A DNA stretch of 6,467 bases from Rhodococcus sp. IITR03. Lineage in GTDB: Bacteria > Actinomycetota > Actinomycetes > Mycobacteriales > Mycobacteriaceae. The notes under the pieces are model-generated. The model worked only from the letters and a program-made list of their open reading frames with translations. It searched no databases and had not been told where the DNA came from. The translations under genes and the position numbers were made by a program. Shown piece after piece: positions 1-5,500 of the stretch (the stretch's first letter is position 1; the number at the start of each line of letters is the position of its first letter). Where the stretch lies: NCBI GenBank assembly GCA_001017865.1, contig LATQ01000001.1:1883514-1889980 (forward strand), in the 5' to 3' direction.

Positions 1-386
1 GCCGGCAGCTCCGCTCGACCGGCAGCGTCCTCGGCCGCGACGTGCCGGGCGGATTCCGGGGCGCGGGGACGAGCCGGGGGCAACGACGAGGTGGACGTGT
101 GCGGCGGATCGGTGGGCGGATCCGACCGGGGGGACGGATCGGATCGTCGTCCCATCTTGTCGAGCAGTTCGGCGACCGTCAATTGCTCCGGATCGTCCGA
201 GTCCGCGGCCCGGCGGTTGCGTGCACTCTCGTGGCGACGCGAATCGGGATCGGTGTCGTCGGAGCGGTGCACCCCACCCGAGCGGCTGCGGCGGGACGAG
301 CGGGATTCGCGGTAGCTGCTGTCGGCTATCGGCCGTTCCCAGGGAGCGCGAGGATCCGGGGATCCTGTCTCGTGCTCCTCGTCCAC
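1..386 (-). CDS. Probable LytR-CpsA-Psr (LCP) family protein, N-terminal part only
   Basis: This minus-strand frame is open from a GTG at 386 down to the left edge (128 codons); the rest of the gene lies outside the window. The visible part is hydrophilic and disordered-looking: an acidic start (VDEEHETGSPDPRAPWERP), many Arg/Ser/Asp residues, the short ordered-looking segment LTVAELLDKM near residues 75-84, then a Pro/Ser/Arg-rich stretch. An APWERP-like start, a TVAELL segment and a Pro-rich linker before a membrane helix are typical of the cytoplasmic tails of actinobacterial LCP proteins, which transfer glycopolymers such as arabinogalactan to peptidoglycan; no catalytic domain is visible here. 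Position after dusB matches Rv0822c of M. tuberculosis (from memory). The GTG is the only usual start codon after the upstream in-frame stop, and AGCAGG lies 6 bases before it. The LCP name is inference from composition and synteny; the reading frame itself is better supported. Confidence 0.6.
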   Translation of the reverse strand, partial: MDEEHETGSPDPRAPWERPIADSSYRESRSSRRSRSGGVHRSDDTDPDSRRHESARNRRAADSDDPEQLTVAELLDKMGRRSDPSPRSDPPTDPPHTSTSSLPPARPRAPESARHVAAEDAAGRAELP

Positions 387-475
387 CGATACCTGCTCTT
401 TCCGCGGTCGCGCCGCCTCGTCATCCGTCGTCGTCCACGTGGTCGCTCACCGGCGATCGTCGCGAGGACTCCGCA

Positions 476-481
476 ATGATA
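476..481 (-). promoter_or_regulatory. Candidate -10 box for the LCP-type gene
   Basis: On the minus strand this reads TATCAT, one base from the TATAAT consensus, about 90 bases upstream of the GTG start. No good -35 hexamer is present at 17-18 bases. The rest of the 387-575 gap between dusB and this gene holds only an 8-bp CCACGTGG palindrome (435-442) and nothing else I can support. Confidence 0.25.
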
Positions 482-575
482 CTGATCGTCGGTTGCATGT
501 GATCGTGACGCGGCTGTGTCGCACGACATCCATCGGTCGATCCGTCTGTCGTCCGGGATTACGTGCCGGGACGGG

Positions 576-1713
576 TTACCCGCCCGAGTGCATCATGTCG
601 GCGCCCTCGGCACGCAGGTGTCCTCGGGATCGTCGAGCCAGCCGTCGGGCAGAGCGACGCTGCTAGGGGAGCCCTGACGTCCCCGCGGCCTTCGGCATCG
701 GCGGGGAAGGGCACGTCGTGGTCGAGTTTGCCCAGCAGGTCGTCGAGTTCGGCGAGCGTCGACACCCGGGCGAGACCGTTGCGGATCTCCGAACCCGCAG
801 GGAAACCGCGCAGATACCAGGCGATGTGCTTGCGCATGTCGCGCAGACCGCGATCCTCGCCGTGGTGATCGGCGAGCAGTTCGGCGTGCCGCCGCATGAT
901 CTGCGTCACCTCACCGAGATTCGGCGGGGTGGGGATCGGGCGACCACCGAGCGCGGCGCTCAGTTCGGCGAACAACCACGGACGTCCGAGGCAACCGCGA
1001 CCGACGACGACGCCGTCGCAACCGGTCTGCGCCATCATCTTCTCGGCGTCGGAGGCGTCGAAGATGTCGCCGTTGCCGAGCACGGGCACGTCGGTGACGT
1101 GCTCCTTCAGCCGTGCGATCTCGTCCCAGTCGGCCGCTCCGAGTACCGCTGCGCAGCGGTCCGGGCATGGAGGGCAACGGCCGCGGCGCCCTCGGCGGCC
1201 GCGATGCGACCGGCGTCGAGATGTGTGTGGTGTTCGTCGTCGATCCCGATGCGGAACTTGACCGTGACCGGGACGTCGGTGCCCTCGGTGGCGCGGACGG
1301 CGGCCGCGACGATCTGCCGAACAACCGGCGCTTGTAGGGAGAGCGGACCCTCCGCCCTTGCGGGTCACCTTCGGGACCGGGCATCCGAAGTTCATGTCGA
1401 TGTGGTCGGCGAGGTTCTCGTCGACGATCATCTTCGCCGCCGCGTAGGTCGTGTCGGGATCGACGGTGTAGAGCTGCAGCGACCGCGGCGTCTCGGTGGG
1501 GCCGAAGGTCGTCATGTGCATGGTGACCGGATGCCGCTCGACGAGGGCGCGGGCGGTGACCATCTCGCAGACGTACAGGCCCGACGTGCTGCCGGCGCGT
1601 TCGAGTTCGAGTTCGCGGCACAGTGTGCGGAATGCGACGTTCGTCACTCCCGCCATCGGCGCCAGCACGACCGGGCTGTTCAGTTCGAGCGGGCCGATAC
1701 GGAGGGAAGACAT
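576..1713 (-). pseudogene. dusB: tRNA-dihydrouridine synthase DusB, frameshifted as sequenced
   Basis: An FMN enzyme that reduces uridine to dihydrouridine in the tRNA D-loop using NADPH. It starts at ATG 1713 (MSSLRIGPLELNSPVV) with AGAGG just upstream. Residues 18-25 APMAGVTN form the FMN loop, and 106-125 contain NFGCPVPKVTRKGGG with the catalytic Cys111. Frame is then lost: CTCCC-TACAAG near 1337 needs one base to give LPYKRRLFG, GGC-AG-ATC near 1315 needs one to give GxIVAAAVRATEG, and TCG-GA near 1139 needs one to give QRYSGAADWDEI. The three losses restore the frame, and ALHARTAAQRYSG, VPVLGNGDIF and DGVVVGRGCLGRPWLF follow. A fourth loss near 680-690 is needed for RQGSPSSVALPDGWLDDPEDTCVP, and a fifth near 610 gives a clean end EGADMMHSGG and TAA at 576; without the fifth the stop is at 593. 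Corrected length is about 380 aa, normal for actinobacterial DusB. Sequence error is more likely than true decay. A weak TATCCT -10 lies at 1813-1818. Confidence 0.85.
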
Positions 1714-1827
1714 GGGTACCTCTGGAAAACGTTGTGTGACAAAGAAATAGCGTGCCCGTCAGTGAAGGGCTGCGGAAACGACTGTGCCCGGCACCGAAAA
1801 CGGCACCGGCACAGGATAACCTCCGCC

Positions 1828-1892
1828 GGACTCGGGCGGCTGTGTGCATCCGGACTCGGGCGTCCGCACACATAGGGACTCAGGCGTCCGCG
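1828..1892. repeat. Imperfect direct repeat with 24-bp period at the end of desA
   Basis: GGACTCGGGCG begins at 1828 and again at 1852, and GGACTCAGGCG begins at 1876, exactly 24 bases apart each time. Copies two and three agree over 15 bases (GGACTC-G/A-GGCGTCCG). The third copy spans the desA stop codon (complement of 1880-1882) and its last codons, so the downstream copies look like duplications of the gene's end. Confidence 0.5.
1841..1872 (-). terminator. Probable terminator hairpin of desA
   Basis: In the minus-strand RNA, TGTGTG pairs with CACACA and CGGAC with GTCCG (11 bp), with a 6-base loop GCCCGA and a 4-base bulge GATG. The hairpin begins 8 bases after the desA stop codon. No T-tract follows, as is common for actinobacterial terminators. 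It is built partly from the 24-bp repeat units. Confidence 0.5.
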
Positions 1893-2833
1893 CCCACCTT
1901 CTCCCGCTTGGCGGCCTCGCGGGCGAGGGAGCGATCGCGCATCTCCTCGAACCGCCCCGCCTGACGTCCCAGTTCGTCGAGGAAGTTGCCGAGCTTGTCG
2001 AGATCCTGCTGCGCCTCGCTGCCGAGATCGCGCTCGAAGATCCTCCACTTGCGCAGCACCGGCATCACGACGTCGTCGAGGTGCTGACGCAGGTCGTAGA
2101 TGCCGTGCTTGGCCATGAGCACGCCGTTGCGACGGAAGTTCGGCATGCCGGCGCCGGGCATCTGGAAGTTCTCGAGCACCTCGACGATCGCGGCGAGCGT
2201 CTGCGCCGGTGCGATGTCGATCGCCGCGTCGCAGATGTTCCGGTAGAAGATCATGTGCAGGTTCTCGTCGGCGGCGATGCGCTGGAGCATCTTGTCGGCG
2301 ATCGAGTCGTCGCAGGCACGGCCGGTGTTGCGGTGCGACACGCGGGTCGCGAGCTCCTGGAAGGTCACGTAGGCGACGGAGTGGAGCATGCCCGTCGAGT
2401 TGGGGGACGAGAAGCCGTTCGTCATGTGCTCCATGCGGGCGTTCTCGAGCGCGACGGGATCGACACCGCGCGTGACGACCAGGTAGTCGCGCATGACGAT
2501 GCCGTGACGGTTCTCCTCCGCCGTCCACCGGCCGACCCAGGTGCCCCAGGCGCCGTCGCGCGAGAAGCTCTCGGCGATCTCCCGGTGATAGGAGGGCAGG
2601 TTGTCCTCGGTGAGCAGGTTGGTGATCATGGCCGCCTTGGCGACCTCGTCGAGCTTCGACTGCTCCGGCTCCCAGTCGACACCGCCCATCGCGGCGAAGT
2701 TCCGGCCCTCGTCCCACGGCACGTAGTCGTGGGGATGCCAGTCCTTCGCCATCGAGAGATGCCGGTTGAGGTTCGCTTCGGCCACAGGCTCCAGCTCTCG
2801 CAGCAGCTCCAGTTGAGTCAGGACTCGCGTCAT
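1880..2833 (-). CDS. desA1: Acyl-[acyl-carrier-protein] desaturase, DesA1 type
   Basis: A 317-aa soluble di-iron desaturase (FA_desaturase_2, ferritin-like four-helix fold) that puts a cis double bond into ACP-bound fatty acyl chains using O2 and reduced ferredoxin; mycobacterial homologues feed mycolic acid synthesis. All six iron ligands expected from the plant stearoyl-ACP enzyme are visible: E76 (TEDNLPSYH), E107 and H110 (TAEENRHG), E160 (VTFQELATR), E190 and H193 (DENLHMIF). There is no signal peptide or membrane helix, consistent with a cytosolic enzyme. Compared with M. tuberculosis DesA1 as I recall it, the segment around residues 135-150 is roughly a dozen residues shorter and the C-terminus about 20 shorter; the rest aligns closely. 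The ATG at 2833 has GAGGGG 9 bases upstream and gives the usual start (LLRELEPVAEANLNRHLS). The frame is intact, unlike both genes flanking it. Position just upstream of dusB matches Rv0824c. A weak -10 (TACCGT, minus strand) lies near 2950-2955. Confidence 0.92.
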   Translation of the reverse strand: MTRVLTQLELLRELEPVAEANLNRHLSMAKDWHPHDYVPWDEGRNFAAMGGVDWEPEQSKLDEVAKAAMITNLLTEDNLPSYHREIAESFSRDGAWGTWVGRWTAEENRHGIVMRDYLVVTRGVDPVALENARMEHMTNGFSSPNSTGMLHSVAYVTFQELATRVSHRNTGRACDDSIADKMLQRIAADENLHMIFYRNICDAAIDIAPAQTLAAIVEVLENFQMPGAGMPNFRRNGVLMAKHGIYDLRQHLDDVVMPVLRKWRIFERDLGSEAQQDLDKLGNFLDELGRQAGRFEEMRDRSLAREAAKREKVGADA

Positions 2834-2975
2834 GCTCTTCTACCCCTCACATCGTGTCCGTGTACTCCGCCGGCCTACGGAGGAGGGGAGCCCGGCCGTT
2901 CGTCGCCGCGGCACGCGGTGTCCGGTGGCCCCCCGTATTCGCCCGGATCACGGTACAGGTCCGGACCGTCCGACG

Positions 2976-3026
2976 ACAGCACCGTCCCGCTCGTGACATA
3001 TCACACGGACGAGCGGAACGTGCTGT
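2976..3026 (-). terminator. Strong terminator hairpin after the DUF937 gene
   Basis: In the minus-strand RNA ACAGCAC-GTTCCGCTCGT pairs with ACGAGCGGGAC-GTGCTGT: 18 pairs with one G:U wobble, a single bulged base and a 14-base loop (2995-3008). It starts 11 bases after the DUF937 stop codon. The wobble pairs only in the minus-strand transcript, which supports that orientation. No T-tract follows. The rest of the 2834-3037 gap holds a 10-bp palindrome GGTCCGGACC (2958-2967) and presumably the desA promoter. Confidence 0.6.
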
Positions 3027-3037
3027 TCCAGCGGGTC

Positions 3038-3639
3038 TCAGCGCTTGCCGCCACCGAGAAGTCCACCGAGGAGACCGCCGAGTCCTCCACCCGAGTTGCC
3101 GCCGAGCACGCTGCCGAGGACGTCGCCGATCCCACCGCCGGAGGTAGCCGATCCGCCCCCGGCGTTCTTCAGCAGACCCCCGAGGAGATCGGCGAGACCT
3201 CCACCCTGCGGGGCGCTCGCGGTGTTCGTTCCCGCGCCGCCGCCGATCTGCTTGGCGAGATAGGACAGCACGATGGGGGCGATGATCGGCAGGACCTTGG
3301 CGATCAGATCGTTCCCGCCGGCGCCGTTCACGGAACCGAGGGTCGAGATCACCTGGTCCTTCTTGTCGCCGAAGACGTTGGAGACGATCCTGTCGCCGTC
3401 CTCGGTGTCGATCCCGTCGACGTCGACCGTGCCCTCGGCCAGGTTCGACTCGGAGTGCTTGCCCAGCGCGGAGAGCAGCGACGCTCCCCGGTCGGGTTCT
3501 GGGCGTTGGCGTCGAGACCACCGACGAGGGTGGGGAGCGCTGCGCGGACGGCCGTCTCCGCCGTCGCGTTGTCGACACCGAGCCGCTGCGCCACCTGGTC
3601 GACGGGAATGCGGGACATCAGATCGTCGAGACTTGCCAT
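3038..3639 (-). pseudogene. DUF937 (YidB-like) protein with Gly/Leu-rich tail, frameshifted as sequenced
   Basis: Start ATG 3639 gives MASLDDLMSRIPVDQVAQRL, then a small helical domain (NATAETAVRAALPTLVGGL) typical of DUF937 proteins, whose biochemical role is unknown. After QNP (about residue 49) the frame breaks; adding one base in the G run at 3494-3496 gives NPxDRGASLLSALGKHSESN and runs on through VSNVFGDKKDQVISTLGS and a hydrophobic segment (IAKVLPIIAPIVLSYLAKQIG) to the stop at 3038. The span of 602 bases is one base short of 201 codons, as expected for a single loss, so the intact product is about 200 aa. The last 70 residues are Gly-rich with repeated LLGGLL units, low complexity and probably flexible or self-associating. 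AGGA sits 3 bases before the ATG; a TACTCT -10 candidate lies at 3690-3695. A sequencing slip is likelier than a dead gene, because both halves keep good family sequence. Confidence 0.75.
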
Positions 3640-3725
3640 CGTTCCTGCCTTGACTCGTGGGTGCCCCGAAGCGGCCACCCGGTGCCGAGAGAGTATCGGG
3701 ACGAGGCCCGTTCCAGCGGGAGGCG

Positions 3726-4187
3726 TCAATCGAGCGAGGCGGCGCTCGTCGACGAACGGCGCAGCGCGATGAGGCAGCACAGCAGCGCGACGAGCGTGCC
3801 GCTGAGCAGGAGCACGGTCCCGTTCTGATTGGTCAGTGTCGTACTGCGATTGAGTTCGACGTACTCGCCGTGGGTCTGGAACAGGCGCGTCCAGAACACC
3901 GCCGCCGTCGCGACACCGATCAGCGTCCCGGCCCAGCCGACGGCCACCGAATCGAACAGTGCGGCGGCGAGGAGCAGGACCGCGGCCACGACCAGCGGTA
4001 CCGCGAGGGACTCGTACAGCGGCAGACCCGGGTCCGCGACTCCGGCGAGATCGCCGTCGGGGAAACCGTCGCGCAGCGCCGACAGGGGAATCTCGGTGGG
4101 TCGTATCCCGCCGACCACCGGCAACACCGACCCGATTCCCAGAGCGACGGCGGCCAGGAACAGGCCCAGGTCCACGAAACTGCGCAT
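3726..4187 (-). CDS. Four-helix membrane protein, function unknown
   Basis: A 153-aa protein I do not recognise. Hydrophobic segments at about residues 7-27, 59-79, 81-99 and 123-142 predict four membrane helices. Between helices 1 and 2 lies a 30-residue polar loop (RPTEIPLSALRDGFPDG), and between 3 and 4 a shorter polar loop (QTHGEYVELNRSTTLTNQNG). The C-terminus is short and basic then Ser-rich (ALRRSSTSAASLD). No catalytic or transport motif is visible. The start at 4187 is well supported: GGGGAGG lies 4 bases upstream of ATG, the best Shine-Dalgarno in the window. It diverges from the membrane protein at 4373. After its stop, a modest hairpin (GGGTG 3659-3663 with CACCC 3676-3680) may end the transcript. 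The frame is intact and codon use is like its neighbours. Confidence 0.75.
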   Translation of the reverse strand: MRSFVDLGLFLAAVALGIGSVLPVVGGIRPTEIPLSALRDGFPDGDLAGVADPGLPLYESLAVPLVVAAVLLLAAALFDSVAVGWAGTLIGVATAAVFWTRLFQTHGEYVELNRSTTLTNQNGTVLLLSGTLVALLCCLIALRRSSTSAASLD

Positions 4188-4211
4188 GTTCCTCCCCGGA
4201 CGATGAACATT

Positions 4212-4240
4212 CGATTACCCCTGCGGCTCACCGTATACAA
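4212..4240 (-). promoter_or_regulatory. Candidate promoter of the 3726-4187 membrane gene
   Basis: On the minus strand TTGTAT (4235-4240) and TAATCG (4212-4217) are separated by 17 bases, giving a start point about 18 bases upstream of the coding start. The -35 matches TTGACA at four positions; the -10 lacks the usual final T. The site contains a GTATAC palindrome (4233-4238 region) that could also serve the plus strand. Confidence 0.3.
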
Positions 4241-4253
4241 AGACGGGCAACCG

Positions 4254-4309
4254 CACCGGGTGAAATTCGCAGTGCGAAGAGACCTGCCCGAATGCACTGC
4301 CCCGAATGC
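4254..4309. promoter_or_regulatory. Cluster of short repeats in the divergent membrane-gene intergenic region
   Basis: Three elements sit together upstream of the 4373 gene. A 12-mer CACCGGGTGAAA (4254-4265) recurs exactly, on the other strand, at 5404-5415 before the TetR gene. A 13-bp palindrome TTCGC-AGT-GCGAA follows at 4266-4278. Near-identical direct repeats TGCCCGAATGC (4285-4295) and TGCCCCGAATGC (4298-4309) come next. They may be regulator sites for either gene; function is inferred only from position. Confidence 0.3.
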
Positions 4310-4372
4310 GGTGGTCCGTAGGCTGAGATGCGCACGGCAGGTGCACGTACCGATCGGCGAGAAGGGTTCGAA

Positions 4373-5011
4373 ATGACGGACATGAATGTCGACGAAGCGG
4401 GTTCGCGGAAAAGCTTGCCGCCGTGGGCGAAGAAGACCATCGCCGTGGTCGTGGCGCTGATCGTGCTCGTCATCGCCTACTACACCCTGGCCGCGTTCGT
4501 TCCTCGCTGGTGGGCGCAGCGGATCGCAAACCTCGCCGAGGGTGGCTTCGCGCGCGGAGTGCTGTGGGGTCTGCTCTTCGGCATCCTCTGCACGGCGATC
4601 CCCATCGCGCTGCTCGCATGGATCTGGCAGGTCCGCAACTGGAGGTACAGCCGCGGGCTGCAGATCGCCTTCGGCGTGCTCGCGCTGGTGGTCGCCCTGC
4701 CGAACCTCATGACCCTGGCGGTCGTGCTGGGCACCGGGAACGGTGCGCATGCGGGGGAGCGGATCCTCGACGTGGACGCGCCGGGTTTCCGCGGCGCCAC
4801 GTTGATCGGTGCGATCGTCGGAGCTCTGCTCGCGGTGATCTTCGTCGTCGCGCTCACCCGCTACCGCAAGCGCGGACGTGATCTGAAGCAGGCCCGCACG
4901 GATCTCGAACAGCGCCGGATCGAGCAGGAGCGTCTCGAAGCGCGCCGTGAGGCGGAGAGGGAACTCGGCAGGAACACCGACGACGTCCCGCCCGGCTCCC
5001 ACCGTCTCTGA
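4373..5011 (+). CDS. Four-helix membrane protein with C-terminal coiled coil, function unknown
   Basis: A 212-aa protein I cannot assign to a known function. It has a polar N-terminus (to about 20), four hydrophobic segments at about 22-43, 62-85, 98-120 and 142-161, then a charged tail (about 165-200, RKRGRDLKQARTDLEQRRIEQ and on) whose heptad-like Arg/Glu/Leu pattern predicts a cytoplasmic coiled coil. Basic residues after helix 4 put the tail inside by the positive-inside rule, with the N-terminus inside too. I chose ATG 4373 over ATG 4328 because GAGAAGGG lies 7 bases upstream of it and the extra 15 residues (MRTAGARTDRREGFE) look like untranslated leader. A plausible -10, TAGGCT, sits at 4319-4324. 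The gene is monocistronic and ends 51 bases before a strong hairpin. It may act as a membrane scaffold or small permease, but nothing in the sequence proves either. Confidence 0.75.
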   Translation: MTDMNVDEAGSRKSLPPWAKKTIAVVVALIVLVIAYYTLAAFVPRWWAQRIANLAEGGFARGVLWGLLFGILCTAIPIALLAWIWQVRNWRYSRGLQIAFGVLALVVALPNLMTLAVVLGTGNGAHAGERILDVDAPGFRGATLIGAIVGALLAVIFVVALTRYRKRGRDLKQARTDLEQRRIEQERLEARREAERELGRNTDDVPPGSHRL

Positions 5012-5041
5012 CGAAGGACCGCGCCGTCTCCGACCAGGCTG

Positions 5042-5053
5042 CGGAACGTTCCG
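5042..5053. repeat. Perfect 12-bp palindrome
   Basis: CGGAACGTTCCG is a perfect palindrome just after the stop of the 4373-5011 gene and before the terminator hairpin. TTCCGGAACGACGAAC follows and partly repeats it. It is too short to form a useful hairpin by itself; significance unknown. Confidence 0.4.
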
Positions 5054-5061
5054 GAACGACG

Positions 5062-5091
5062 AACGCCGGCGTCGCGTACGACGCCGGCGTT
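5062..5091. terminator. Two-way terminator hairpin between the membrane gene and tRNA-Lys
   Basis: AACGCCGGCGTC pairs with GACGCCGGCGTT (12 perfect pairs) around a 6-base loop GCGTAC. It lies 51 bases past the plus-strand membrane gene and 6 bases past the 3' end of the minus-strand tRNA-Lys, so it can stop both converging transcripts. There is no T-tract on either side. Confidence 0.6.
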
Positions 5092-5096
5092 GCCGG

Positions 5097-5169
5097 TGCC
5101 CCCAGTAGGGCTCGAACCTACGACCTGCGGATTAAAAGTCCGTAGCTCTACCAACTGAGCTATAGGGGC
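5097..5169 (-). tRNA. tRNA-Lys (anticodon TTT)
   Basis: A 73-base cloverleaf on the minus strand. Acceptor GCCCCTA pairs with TGGGGGC (one T:G), the D arm is GCTC-AGTTGGTA-GAGC, the anticodon loop is CTTTTAA giving anticodon TTT, and the T arm is GTAGG-TTCGAGC-CCTAC. The discriminator is A and CCA is not encoded (CCG follows). The outermost anticodon-stem pair is A-C, so that stem has four good pairs. It decodes AAA/AAG. A TACACT -10 candidate lies at 5180-5185 (minus strand), 10 bases before the 5' end, within a set of 14-base repeats. Confidence 0.95.
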
Positions 5170-5182
5170 ATGGGCGCACAGT

Positions 5183-5231
5183 GTAACCACACCGCAGTGA
5201 CCACACCGCATGGTGCGGTGACCACATCACA
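5183..5231. repeat. Three 14-bp direct repeats upstream of tRNA-Lys
   Basis: GTAACCACACCGCA (5183-5196) and GTGACCACACCGCA (5197-5210) are adjacent and differ by one base; a third copy GTGACCACATCACA lies at 5218-5231. CACCGCA (5204-5210) and TGCGGTG (5214-5220) also form a 7-bp inverted repeat with a 3-base spacer. They overlap or abut the likely tRNA-Lys promoter, so they could bind a regulator or simply be slippage products. Confidence 0.55.
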
Positions 5232-5309
5232 GGGTGAGCCACGCTGCGCGATCGATGATATCGGACATCCGGCGGTGCGGACGCTGCCGGTGACCAATGG
5301 AAAGAGGCC

Positions 5310-5337
5310 CGGGTGCCCACCCCCTGCTTCGCACCCG
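5310..5337. other. Small inverted repeat in the gene-free stretch 5170-5500
   Basis: CGGGTGC (5310-5316) pairs with GCACCCG (5331-5337) across a 14-base loop. The 331-bp stretch between tRNA-Lys and the TetR gene contains no credible gene: open frames there lack ribosome sites and protein-like composition. It holds the 14-bp repeats, this element and the regulator's upstream inverted repeats. Confidence 0.3.
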
Positions 5338-5369
5338 AGCCGGACAAAGCGTACCACTCGGTGTGTTCT

Positions 5370-5419
5370 GTGGAAACCCGGGCCCCGGGGGTGGGATTTC
5401 ACGTTTCACCCGGTGGAAC
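5370..5419. promoter_or_regulatory. Candidate operator region of the TetR-type regulator
   Basis: GTTTCACCCGGTGGAAC (5403-5419) is a 17-bp near-palindrome (7 of 8 arm positions match). Just upstream GTGGAAACCC (5370-5379) and GGGATTTCAC (5393-5402) form a second inverted pair (8 of 10). Both are built from the same half-site, GTG-G/A-AA, and a further GTGGAAG occurs at 5481-5487. Gamma-butyrolactone receptors usually bind palindromes upstream of their own gene; an autoregulatory role is inferred. A possible -10, TAGAGT (5451-5456), lies downstream without a convincing -35. Confidence 0.35.
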
Positions 5420-5500
5420 ACGGCCCGGAGCCGGGATTGCGGGGGCAGACTAGAGTTGTCTCGTGGGGGAACACAGGAACGTGGAAGGCTGAATTTCCCC

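Noticed and set aside
326..529. 67-aa minus-strand frame starting at 529
   Set aside because: It is in the wrong frame for the LCP-type protein, ends early and has random Arg-rich composition.
1100..1350. Programmed frameshifting as an explanation of dusB
   Set aside because: Several separate sites lack slippery heptamers or stimulatory structure, and the family is never made that way; base loss in the sequence is simpler.
718..1875. Long plus-strand open frame (385 aa) opposite dusB
   Set aside because: It mirrors the antisense of dusB, with Arg/Val/Glu-rich composition typical of high-GC shadow frames and no family motif.
1680..2717. Second minus-strand frame within desA, 345 aa
   Set aside because: It is an Arg-rich shadow of desA in another frame; the 1880-2833 frame has the conserved motifs.
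1844..3772. 642-aa plus-strand open frame opposite desA and the DUF937 gene
   Set aside because: It lies antisense to a clearly real desaturase with all its iron ligands, and has repetitive His/Val/Glu composition and no domain.
5183..5231. CRISPR array
   Set aside because: The repeats are only 14 bp, two are directly adjacent without spacers, and no cas genes are present.
5160..5402. Short minus-strand protein upstream of tRNA-Lys
   Set aside because: It overlaps tRNA and repeat sequence, lacks a ribosome site and has no protein-like features.
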